DNA of 64,000 nt, taken from Rotaria sp. Silwood1 (lineage: Eukaryota; Rotifera; Eurotatoria; Philodinida; Philodinidae). Both the position numbers and the translations under genes were made by a program. Numbering within the stretch: position 1 is the stretch's first letter; each line of letters begins with the position of its first letter. The stretch is from NCBI GenBank assembly GCA_905250075.1, contig CAJNOP010000018.1, positions 1,721,397 to 1,785,396 on the forward strand. The letters run 5' to 3'. Below, piece after piece: positions 14,965 to 26,900 of the stretch. Below the pieces are notes generated by a model. The model was not told where the DNA came from, ran no database searches, and saw only the letters and a list, made by a program, of their open reading frames with translations.

Positions 14965-17900
14965 GTGAAAATAACATTTACTAAGGTAAATTTCCATATT
15001 TTTCTTTCTCTTTCTTATCCATTGATGTCATCACATCAATATTAAATGGTGTTAAAAGACCAGTCAATATATACAAAGACAATCTAATACAGTTCATTTC
15101 TTACAATTAATATCTATGTCATTCAATAATAGTCAAACTGTATTGAGTGGAATTTTATCTTTTCTTTGTTCCTGTTAAACAGATTTTGTTTTTCTTTCTA
15201 TTAAGCAGACATTGTAAGATCGTCTTACACATACACCAATGATGTCTTAGATATGTTGTTATTCTTTTATCGACACTCGATCACGTCTTTCAGACAATAG
15301 ATTATACACATGAGAACTGTTAAAAAAAAAAGAAGTTTTTCTAAATCATTAATCAATTGTTGTTTGAAAGAAATGAACGTCTTATATATCAAACGATTGA
15401 TAGCACAGCAGGTTGTAAATGCTAAAAAAAAATTAAATAAATAAATATTAACTCACCTCAATGAATTGTGTGCTTGAATTTGAGTTAGTATGAGATATAC
15501 GTTCTGAACCACATGATGAAAACCATTTAGTCCATTTTTTAGTCCATGCTAAAGGATTTTTCGTAGACATTTGTCCTTGCTGCTGCTGTTGTTGTTGTTG
15601 TTGTTCATGTGTACAGATTTTTGACTCATTAGATCGAGGATCAGTAATAAATAATGTTGGAACATATTGATTTTTTAATATTAACGTTGATGATGGTTTT
15701 TGTTGTTCTTTTATTGTTTTTTTTGTTCGCCGATTACGATGATCATGATGATGCAAATGGTTGTTATTGTTACTTGAATTAACCATTGTTATGTTAGAAG
15801 TCGGTGCATTACGATGATCCATATCTTCTCTTTCTCTCCTGGTAGCGATTGTATGAAAAAACAGAGATAAATGTAAATCACAGAAGAAGAAAAAGAGATC
15901 AATGTTCAATCATTTGTTATCTTCGATTCTACTTCTATTGCTTGTACTCTTTTGTTTTTACTTGATATTTTCAATGTCAATCGCAAATTAAGTAGGATAA
16001 TTAAGAATGCAATGTAAAGCTATTGGAATTCTACTAATAACGATTGTGTAGAAAAATGAGAATAACAAAATGATCAACGATATCAATGTATATATAAATA
16101 TATAAAAGACCACCGGTCAAACCATCTATCATGGATAATCGCGTTAATATGAGATGTGTATGATTATTATTAGAGAACAAACCAACGGCGACGAAGAAAA
16201 AGAAGACGAAGGAATATTCGGTTCGCCGACGGCAATGGTCACATACCAGTAAAACTACAATCGACAAAGAGAAGGAGGTAGAGAAAGTAAAGAAAAGAAG
16301 AGAAGAAATCAATGACATTTGGGTAAAAAACTGAAGAGAGAGAGAGAGAGATAAAGAGAGAAAAACGAATAGTAAGAGCAAGCCACAAGACAAGCCGACA
16401 GGCGCTGACAGATGAGTAGGTGTCATGATACACACATATAAATAAGTTACTGAATGATTTTACAAGTAGTAGTAGTAATTTAAGAAGAAAACAACAACTT
16501 TTCTATCGATTCTACAGACCATAGAAAAGTATCGTTTGTTCCGGACATAAAAATAAAAAGTAATTTGATCTCATATTGATCATACAATTGTTGAGATATT
16601 TTGATAGTAACTATATTTTTTTGTTATGCTTTAATAATATATACACTTAGCAGATGTCCGGAAGGAAATTCTATTCATTGAGATTATGATAATAAACTAT
16701 AGAAGATAAAAAAAATGAAAAGCTTCATTCTTTTTTCTTCCTTTCGTTCTTTATTAAATTGATGAAATCTTATTTTTATTTAAGAGAATAGATACATACA
16801 TTGAAACTGATTATTAATCTTGTGATCATATGTATATATCATTCACTTACTTCAAAATGCTTCCGGCATATAAATATCTATTTATGTTCATAGTTGTATT
16901 GAACAGGTGTATCTACAGACATCAGTTTTGTTTCGATTCTATTATCTTTCAATTGATGAACAACGAGAAATAAAACACACACGCACACACACGCTGTCAA
17001 TGACAGATAGAGAGCAAGTAAACGATGTCGTTGATGATGCAATTTTCTATTCATAAATTGCTCTTATTTGAATATTATTATTGTTTTCAATCATAATAAT
17101 ATATGATGTTTGTCCCTGTCTCATATATGGTTCATGAGGTTTCTCATCGCATATAGAAATGATGAGAAAATCGATCAAAAAAAAAAAAAATTCTCTCATA
17201 TGTACTTTTTATTTAACTGTCTCAAGTATCTCTGTTACTATATAACTTACTGTTTGATAATGGCAATGAATGTTTCTATTCTTGATATACGAAATAATTA
17301 GTAAATTAACAAACTAATAATTAATATTGTGTAAAAAAAAAAATTATTTTCTGCTTATCTACCTGTGTGTATCTATGATAGTAAAATGAAAAATGTCAAT
17401 TAATGATTGATTGCTAGAAATGTTAACAGAGATGATTTAGAGTATGATGATAGAATACAGAATAGTGAAAGAATGAGATAATTGATCAATGATATTGATG
17501 AAAGTTTAGAATAAAAAGTAAATGATGTGAATAGTTATATGTCAAGTCTTTTCAAATGATCTATTAAGATGGATACGTTTTCGTGAGTAGAATGTTTTTT
17601 TATATTGAATAAAATTAAATTTTTTTTTTTTATTATTAATACATGATCTTATCGTTAGTTATTTGGTGACTTTTCTTTTGTCCTTTGAGATAAAATTATT
17701 AAACTAAACAATCGTTTCGATATTGATTAAATTTATTCAATATGTAATTGTATCGTTTTTATCTAATCTTTATTAAACATTCATACTTGTTATTTTTATC
17801 GACCTTTTTCTAGATCAGACTTTATATTTGTACTTAAAATAATCAGCTTCCGTTTTTGTTTTTCGTTCTATAAGATAGTCGCTTTAAGACATGATCTAAA

Positions 17901-20900
17901 TGACTTATATTTATTGACTTTATTTCTGTAACAGTAACAAAAATATGAGGTTATTCGATATTTAGAATGTATAGGAAGTATTATGTAAAATTTACTTTAG
18001 AAGAAAATCAAGATGGACTAACGAGATATGTCTACCTTTGCTTGACCTGTTTTATATCTCATTCAATCGAGTATATTGAAATTTGAAAAAAAAAGAATTC
18101 TACTCGAATATTTTTCTAGTAGGGTAGACAAAAAAAAGTCAGTGTTAATTGAGAATTTCTATTGATAAGAACCATTTTTTTTTTTCTAATAAGAAAGAGT
18201 CATTATGGAAATCTTCTTTTTTTCTCTGTAAACGAATATAACTGCATCATAGATAAAGAAAAAAAAAAAAGAAGAAGTATCGCAATTTCATACTTATATA
18301 ATCTATAATAGATTGTCGATATTTCATTTGCTACATATTTGAAATAGACATTTATCTGGCATATATCTATTGAATGAGAATGAATATAAACCTTGTGAAT
18401 GATTTATATTGATGATAAATATTCTTCGTTTTTTAAATGCTAGACTATATAATTAGAAAATTTATAATCTTGTTATTGCATGAACTATATATTTTCTATA
18501 GAAAAACAAATATGAAATTCTTTGATTTATTTAGTACAAACGTGAATAAAGGAAATGATTAGTTCCGGTGATTTTTATTGTTTTTATTTCTACTTTATTC
18601 ATTCAATAAGTGTTCTATTTCGAGTTAATTGTTTATTTATTGTTTTATACAAAATAGATTTAAACATTATAAAAGTCATTTATAATGTTCTAATTTTTAT
18701 GAAATATTGTTAGATGTTATAATAAATTAAGTTAAGATTTCAAATTGAACTATTCCATTATTTTAATTATCATTTGTAAAACAAATAAAAAATATTAATC
18801 TTTGAAATTTTAACAACAAAACTGACTCAATATAAGTTGATATACAACAAGGAATAGATCTTGTCTCAAGAGTATGCCCGATCAATGGATATGAACCATA
18901 ATTGGATAAGGACGAATTATCTTTTTTCTTTTTGTTATGTTTTGTTTTTTTTTTTTGAATAATTCTTGAGGGATTGCATCGACGGCAAGTGTATTTCGAT
19001 CATGATGAATGATGCTTATCTTAAAGAGCTTGACGACATGTTAAGAATACATAGTTCGATTTCATCATATAAATATGAATTTATCTTTCATGAATCATTT
19101 ACCGCTAATATATATATATATAAATATGGATTATAACAATTATAAAAATTTTTAAATTTACAAATAAATAAAACATAAGCATTAATTTAGTTCAATTAGA
19201 TCAAGAAATAAAGATTTCTTTTTTTTTTTTTATCGAATTAAATCTATCAACATAAAATATATACATTAACTATTCACTTGATTAACTAAAACATATTATT
19301 ATATAAATGTAACGATTATATAAATTCTTTGATTATTATTATTATTATAAAGCAAAAGAAAATAAAAGATGATTTTAGAAAAAAAAAATGTCACAATAAT
19401 GTAGGACAAAATCTCTCTCTCTCTCTCTCTCTTTGTGTCATATATCCTATATAGTTCTAAAACAAACTCTATATTGTATACTGTTCATTTGTCTAATTCG
19501 CATTAACACCAGCTGGTGTCTATCAACGTAGTATGGTCTCAATTTTATGCTTATAGATCCCACCAGCTGCTTGCCTTCTTTTTTCTTTTCCGTATCTGTA
19601 AAAACAGGAAAAAGAGAAAAGAACAGAATAAGGAGTCAAACGATGGGATGTGCGTTAATTGGGTTGATAGTCAAGTCAAAAGACAAGCGGAAATAGTATG
19701 ATGTGCAAACGACACACACACACACATACACGGAATATCGTATAGAAAAAAAAAAACGAGAAAAAAAATAATGAAAATCACCGATTGACGCAACGAACAA
19801 ATGCATTATAGTATAATCTAATATGACAGCAATGAACTTTGTTGGCAATAATGATGACATATTGACAAATGATCATAATACTAACTAGCAAAATATGGTG
19901 TCTGCTTAGTTCATTATTTGACAAAATTGGTTTTTTTTTATCTAATAAATAAGAAAGAAAAATATCAAAATGGTAACAAAAAATTGGCGATCAATATATA
20001 AATTTATTATTATTATTATTTTTTGTATATATATAGAGAGAGAGAGATATATTCGATCGTAGATAGTTATATATTATATTCAGCTTTTCCATTCTCCTCC
20101 TGAGAAAAACAACAAAATAGAATAAGTAGATTAGGATTCTTTTTTTTTCTCATGTTTAGAAATAATCAGGTTTTGCCTTGAATTTAACTTTGCCAGATGT
20201 ATTTCCCAAATCATCAATATTGCCTGTTGTTGTAGAAATAGGTTCTTTATCTTCGGATTGTTCTGTAGTTTCATCATCATTATCTTCAAATGAACATTCA
20301 AAACGTTTTACCCATGGATCAAGTGTCTCATCATCATCGTCATTATTATTATCATGAGTAGTTACATTATTATTTCGTCTCAATTTTGCATAGGTTGATG
20401 ATGTATTACTAGTAACCGGTATTGGTGGTGTACGAGATGTATTCATTAATGAACGTATAGGTTTTCGAGTCGTTGGTGGAGTTATAGATGATTGTTGTTG
20501 TTGTTGTTGTTGTTGTTTAGTACGTTGATGATGAGTATGAGCAACGGATAAGGGTGGATTATTATTATTATTATTAATGTTTGGCTGAGGGGATGGAGAA
20601 GAACTCGATAGAGACGATATAGTGGCACATTTAGCAACAGATGTTGAACGTGTATCAGCAATATTTCCATAGATTTGATCTGACTGTGTTGGTATTTGTT
20701 TTTGTTGTTCTTTTTTTGTTCGACGTTGGTGATGATGATTAGTTATTGTTGGTCGTTCTAAACTAGATATATGCTGTTGTTGTGATGGTTGTTGTTGTTG
20801 TTGTTGTTGTTCTTTTATATTATGTTGATGATGAGGAATAATTTGTTTATTTGAATGTATAGAACTACCTTCAAGACTTTTGCCTCGAGCTGAACGAAAT

Positions 20901-23900
20901 ATAGCTGGTACAGAAATATTTTCATTCATAGAAGTATTTTCATCACGACGTGAACGACGTGGTGATAATGGTCTATTGCTATCTTTAATAGTTGAACGTA
21001 TACGAGGATTATCATAGATTTGTTGCTGTTGTTGTTGTTGTTGTTGTTTTAATAATGATGATGATGGCGGTGATGATAGTGTTTCATTAATCATTGATGA
21101 TTGTACTTCATCATCAATAAGTTTCCATGTTAATGTTAGTGTTACTGAATCAGGTCCACCAAATATGTCCCATGAAAGAGCATAACGACAACTTTCTTTG
21201 GCCATTGTTCGAAGAAAATTAATGACAGGTCGAGGTAATTCGAGTACATCCATTAGATTAATAATTAAATTTCTAAATCATTTTGTATAATTTCTTTCTT
21301 ATGTTATGTTTCTTTTTGTAGTTGTAACTATATATCTAGAAAATTGATATTTATACAAGAAATTTAATAATATGTTGATCTCTTGACTAGAATAAACGGT
21401 TGAATAAAACAATACAAAAAGTAGAAAAAAAGATTCTACTTGTTTGTTCTTTTTGTAAATCTTTTTCCTATCTATCTTCGTGTCGCTGTATAGGGTGTGT
21501 ATGTGCGTGTGTTTTTGTTCTCGCCATTTTTTTTTATCATCAACGACAATGGAATTGCAGCTTCGTTTTCTCTTTTCTTTTTCCTTCGTCTTTTTTTCCC
21601 GTGAGGACTTGCGCATTCTTAGTAAACACAAAACTTTCTCTCTATTTCTCTATCTCTTCTTGGACGACTAAAAAATCTGTATGTTTCCTTACTCGTGCCA
21701 ATGAATGAATAGACTTGCGTGAATGTATGCGTATATATATATATATATATGTGAGTGTGTGTGTGCAACAATAATACATCCCGGTGATGTCATTTCCTCT
21801 ATGCACTCGATATGCCAACAATAGTAGTAAATCCTATAAAAATGGTTGATAGAAAAAAAAAAAAGAAACTCTATGTATGTAGATTCTTATCTTGAAAATG
21901 AGATGCAATCGACCTCTGTTGAAGAGAACTCAAGAGAAAAATGAGTGTATAAAGTGTAAATAGTAAGAGAATAACAAAGATGACTGGCGAAAAATAACAT
22001 GGCACAGCAGGATTTATAGATACATGTCCTAGATTCTTCTCTTTTTTGTCTCCTATTCATTTCGATATAATATAATGTAGTACTCAAAAATTTTATTAAT
22101 AATTCTTGTTTTCTTTTTTCTTTTTACACATGCATTCAGATTTGGAGTATAATAAGAAAATTAATGATTATTCTGTATTGAGAAAAAAAAATGTCGTTTG
22201 CCTGAAATCAGTTACCTATTTTATTTATGCAATCATTCAACGATTGTCAAGAAATAACGTTAAATATAGCTGTCACGAAAAACAAAAGGAAAAAAAAATT
22301 CTGCATTTTTGAGCTAACTTAATGCATACGTCAGCTGCTTATATGTCAATTTGATGAGAACACCCAAGCAGACAGATAGAGACAAGTGACAAGAAATCCA
22401 TTATATTGGAAAGAAAAAAAAAACCGAATGCAAAGAATGAGTGAATAAAGAACAAAAGATAGAAACAGCAGTGATAGCAATAGACTGACAAGTGATTTTC
22501 CCACGCATATATCGATATACAAATATAATAAAACTAAGGAAGTATGCATATTTAATAGAAGACAAAAATAAATGAAATATAGTGGTTCATTGTTAACTAT
22601 AAAACAATGAAGTATAGAATAAAGGTTTTCTGTTTTTTTTGCTGTCTTCTAAGCTATGATCCATGAGAAGAAAAAAAAATCTCATATCATATTTGGCTTC
22701 TTCTACTATGCGAAATTTCCTATCGACATCGGTCTGCTTACTTCCTACAGTTGTTTCTAAACTAAGGACATGTTGTCAACGTGGGAAGAATAGAGATACA
22801 AGCTACGATTCTTGTCGTATTACGTATAAAAAGAAGAAAGAATTTCTTTTTTTTTGGGAGGGTGTTTAGTGCTATTAATTGATAATACAGAAAAGGAGGC
22901 ACAAATGTTTTCTAGTCTATAATGTAAGATTTTTAAAAAAAGAAAAGTAAGAAAAGAAACAAACTATGCATGATTAATGTTAAAGAAATAAATGAATGTA
23001 AAAGAATTTATAATTAATTCAATTATTTTGATTTGAGACAAAAAAACACAAAATAAAACCAACTTTGTCTACAGTCCATTTATAATAAGTTAGCGAATCA
23101 TCAACTTGATCTTTTCTTGTCGCGGTTATGCTAACAAATATAAATGTCTCTCAGCTTACTTTTTCAATGGAAAAGAAAAATAGAAGCACGATGCAGTAAT
23201 ATATTTATTGGTTAATCCTATTTTTTTTCAATGTATGTCGCATCATCCTCATACTATAGAGTAATAACTATGATAGCAGCGGAAGAAATACATAGTCGAT
23301 CAGTAAGCCCGTAGGCTTAATCATTTCTTCTATAGCACGCATATAGACAAAACTATGCATGAATGTTTATACCAATAAAAGAATTACAATATGTAGATAG
23401 ATTGATAGTCAAAAATTCTACTATAGAAATTAGATATCACCTTGTCGTTTCTTAGTAAAATTGTTTGTTTTGAAGTTATTTTATCTTAGATGGTTTATCA
23501 CCTCTATTCTATTGACTGTTTGTCTGTATTACTGTAGAACATGATGGTTTACAGATGTGAAAATGGACCATACTATGACATTCAATATCGTCATGCAAAA
23601 TCCTTTTATCTTTCTTCAATATGAATATATATATATATATATCAGCATTACTATTTTACGATATCCATCTGTAATAGACAATTCATCGAACATTATCACG
23701 ATGATGATGAAGGTTGTATAAATATAAAAAAGAAAATCGATGTAAGAAAAGAAAGATGCCCCAGGAAATTGTGATGACAATGAACGATAACACATCATCA
23801 ACATAGCCGTCATCACTAATAGGGTTAACGCATGTCTAACACCATTATCATAGGCGTGATCATTAAAAAAAAAAGAAGAAGAAGAAGAAAAGAAAAGAAC

Positions 23901-26900
23901 AACTGAATACAAAAAAGCTTTTGAAGGCTTCACACATCTTTCATTTACTTTCCATATTCAAAGTGATCGTCGTCTTGAGATTGTCAAACGTACTTATTTT
24001 CTTTTTTTAATTTAACATGATGTTAAATCTCAGGAGAATTTTTTAACAACTATTAAACAAGAATAAACAATATGGTCGGAAATCAACTTTGATTATTTGC
24101 TATTTTATAAACTTTACAATAAGTGATAACGAAAAAGAAAATGCATGAACCTACTACCAATTTATGTATATCAAACAAATTTCTATTCTAGTCGAACAAT
24201 ATCTCGTGACAATAGAATTATTTAGTAGCATTTCAAAATCATATAAAAATAAATGAAGATTATTCTTGTCATGCAATTTTTTTTCTCTATTTGATCGATT
24301 AAGAAATCTCCACCGCTTGTACAGATGTTAAAATCGACATTACTTGCCGTTTAATTTTCAGTTGTTTTATTGTTAATAAAGATACGAAGTGTTCTCTGTC
24401 AAACAGCATATAGATAAGGGCTCTTTTTTTGTTAGTTAGTAATCTTATTAAACTCAAACATCGAACTTCTTGTCAGACAAACTTGCGCTGCGATTATTTT
24501 TTGTGTGTAAAATTCTCTTCATGATAATGTTTATTTCTTCTATTAAAAGTGCTGACAGCATGGGTCATAGACCTCTAACGCTGCCAGTTTCCGATTACTT
24601 CAGTTAAAGAACAAACAATTCTGATAGATGCAGAGTAATTTGTCTGTCACTTTTCTCGAAATTGATTTCTATAGAGAAAAACAAATGTAGAATAACCTTC
24701 AGTTTCTTTGACATAGTACGTTTTATTAATTGATGTTTTTTGGTGATATACTCAGTATTTTAATCTTTTTATTCGAATGGAAGGAGACGAAAAATTTTCA
24801 AGATTTGAGACCTAAATATTTCCTAGAAGGAAGTCTTTGACAATTTGAAGTTCATAATAACTTTTGCTTAACTCAAGAAGAATTATCTAACATAAAAGCT
24901 TCAAATATTTCTTATGATCTGTTGTTGAGAAACGTCGAAAAAAAAGAGAGAAATTCCCTTAAGTATATAGAACAACTTTTCTTATCAATACATTTGTATA
25001 AAATCGAATTTCAATTTTTTTTGTCATATTTTAACTCTCCAGTAAATTTAATACGAAAGACAATGTATTTTTGTTTTAGTACGATAAAGTAGCTGTATTT
25101 CTTCCACCACGAAAACCAGACGTACAAGTTGAAGAAAAATCAACATCATTATTTGGTGCAAAAGGTATTAAACCAAGTATTCTTCAACCAACATCAACAT
25201 CATCTCTTTCAACAAGTCGACCAGGAGTTGATGATGGTGATGATATTTATAAAACAAATCCAACATTTGTTGCTATTATTGAACCAATTGCTAATAAATT
25301 TATGCCATTAAAAGAATTAATTGAAGTAAATTCATATGTTTGAAATGAAATCTATGAAAATTTTTTTTTTTTCTTATAAATAGAAATTAAGATTACTTGG
25401 TCTCAATGTTTTTCCTGAACCTGATTCAGATTCATATGTGAGCGTTATTAATAAAGTTAGTATTGCTTCATCATTTTTTTTCTATCAATACAATACCACA
25501 CGACAATAATATTTGTTTTTTGACTTGATAGAATCATAAATTAGAATGGTGGGTGTATAATCAAATGGCAGTGGTATCATCATGTACGGCATTTTCTTAC
25601 AGTCATTGGAATGCATTTGTTAATGATGAAATGAAAATCGTTGTTGGTTGTAAAGAACAATTAGTTGATCAATCAACTCGTGATGTAAGATTTAACTTTT
25701 TGGTTACACGGACTCGTATATATACGGATTGAGTTTTTATCTAGACTTTGGTCATACCATAGTGAACGATTTTTATAGAGCGCCTAGAAATGACTTATCT
25801 CCTATCAAAAACGAATTTCCAGCAGTCAATGAAAAAATGATGGGAAAAGTGAAATTCGTAAAAGAAAGTTTTCGATAGAAAATACATGAAAACACTCAAC
25901 ACTATACTTTTGCCGTAAAAATTTTTCTATTGTAAAAAATTAACATATGTCGCATCATACGATATAGTTTTCGGACTGATTTCAAATATGTTTTTATTTT
26001 TCTCTTATAAAACTTCTAAAAGAAAAGAATGCCGAAAACCTGTATTTCAGTTCATAAGCATTTATGCTAATTGAGTAGATATATCAGACAGAAAAAAAGC
26101 ATTCTGTGAACGTTTCATACAGTTTGAAAGTGTGTAGATCGACTACACGTGTTCTTAGAAAACGCTTTATTGAGAAAGCACGCATACTCTTTTATAACCA
26201 GGAAACTATTAGAACAGAATGGTTTATAAAGGACAGGAGCTCTATGATATAGTCCATAGATCTTTCTGCTTTTTCTAAGATGACGGAAATCCGACTCTCT
26301 TTTAAGCCGAGAGTTCTCATAAATTCTTAAAGAGCTAAGAGATTTTTTTAAATCAAAACGTTACTGGGCGATCAAAGTACTTTAGACACTACTTAAACCT
26401 CCAAAGAATATCACTATCAATTTTCCATCTAATATTCACATTGTTGTCTACTATGTATAGAGTATTTTGTTTTTTCCATATGCTATTAGGATCTCAGCAT
26501 CCTTTTATAATATTACTGTACATGTATGATTCTATCGTATACGTGACTTATTTACATTGAGTTTCTTCAAATATAACTTTTATGCTTCAAGTTGTGAAGA
26601 ACATAGTCAATTTACTTACTATGATGACAAAAGATCGGCTATAAATTCTTATATTGAAGATATCAACAATTCACATAATTATAGTAAAATATAAGTATTA
26701 TTATACTAAAACACTGCTAAAAAAGGCTAGAATATCTAGCATCATATATCTCTAACGCCGAATTTAGGAGCATGATGACATAGCAAAGTTTGCTCTACAT
26801 ACTCATATGTAATACTTGTCACGTGAGTACCAAACAAAGTGTCATTTAAGTATAACATGATTATCATAAATAATCAAATTATAAGAATATGTAGTTTATA

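Larger units (their letters stand above)
15839..20155. other. Spacer between nested genes B and A
   Basis: No coding exon is supported. It contains a GA/CpG-richer stretch at 16160-16430 (listed separately), a CT microsatellite at 19412-19432, a GA run near 20035-20048, and a minus-strand poly(A) signal for gene A at 20008-20003 (TTTATT on the plus strand). If genes A and B are one transcription unit, this is an intron. Confidence 0.5.
6498..25079 (+). other. Giant intron 12 of the DNAI7-like gene hosting two antisense genes
   Basis: The donor CAA|GTAAGT at 6498 and acceptor TTTTGTTTTAG before 25080 are both phase 0, and the flanking peptide reads continuously. Between them lie the minus-strand genes B (6672-15822) and A (20156-21253). 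Both lie wholly inside the intron. The stop codon of gene B is only about 175 bp from the host donor site, so the host pre-mRNA is antisense to all of both genes. Confidence 0.8.
21254..25079. other. Upstream of gene A inside the DNAI7 giant intron
   Basis: No coding exon is supported on either strand. A CpG/pyrimidine-rich stretch near 21470-21720 may be the 5' region of gene A. AT and GT microsatellites lie at 21732-21765 and 23625-23642. Confidence 0.5.

Noticed and set aside
15457-15909. Extended start MNIDLFFFFCDLHLS for gene B
   Set aside because: The extension is pyrimidine-rich and ends in CTACCAG, a likely acceptor; the ATG at 15822 is the better start.
20482-20670. Minus-strand ORF rich in Ile/Asn overlapping gene A
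   Set aside because: It is the out-of-frame reading of polyQ/N codons of gene A.
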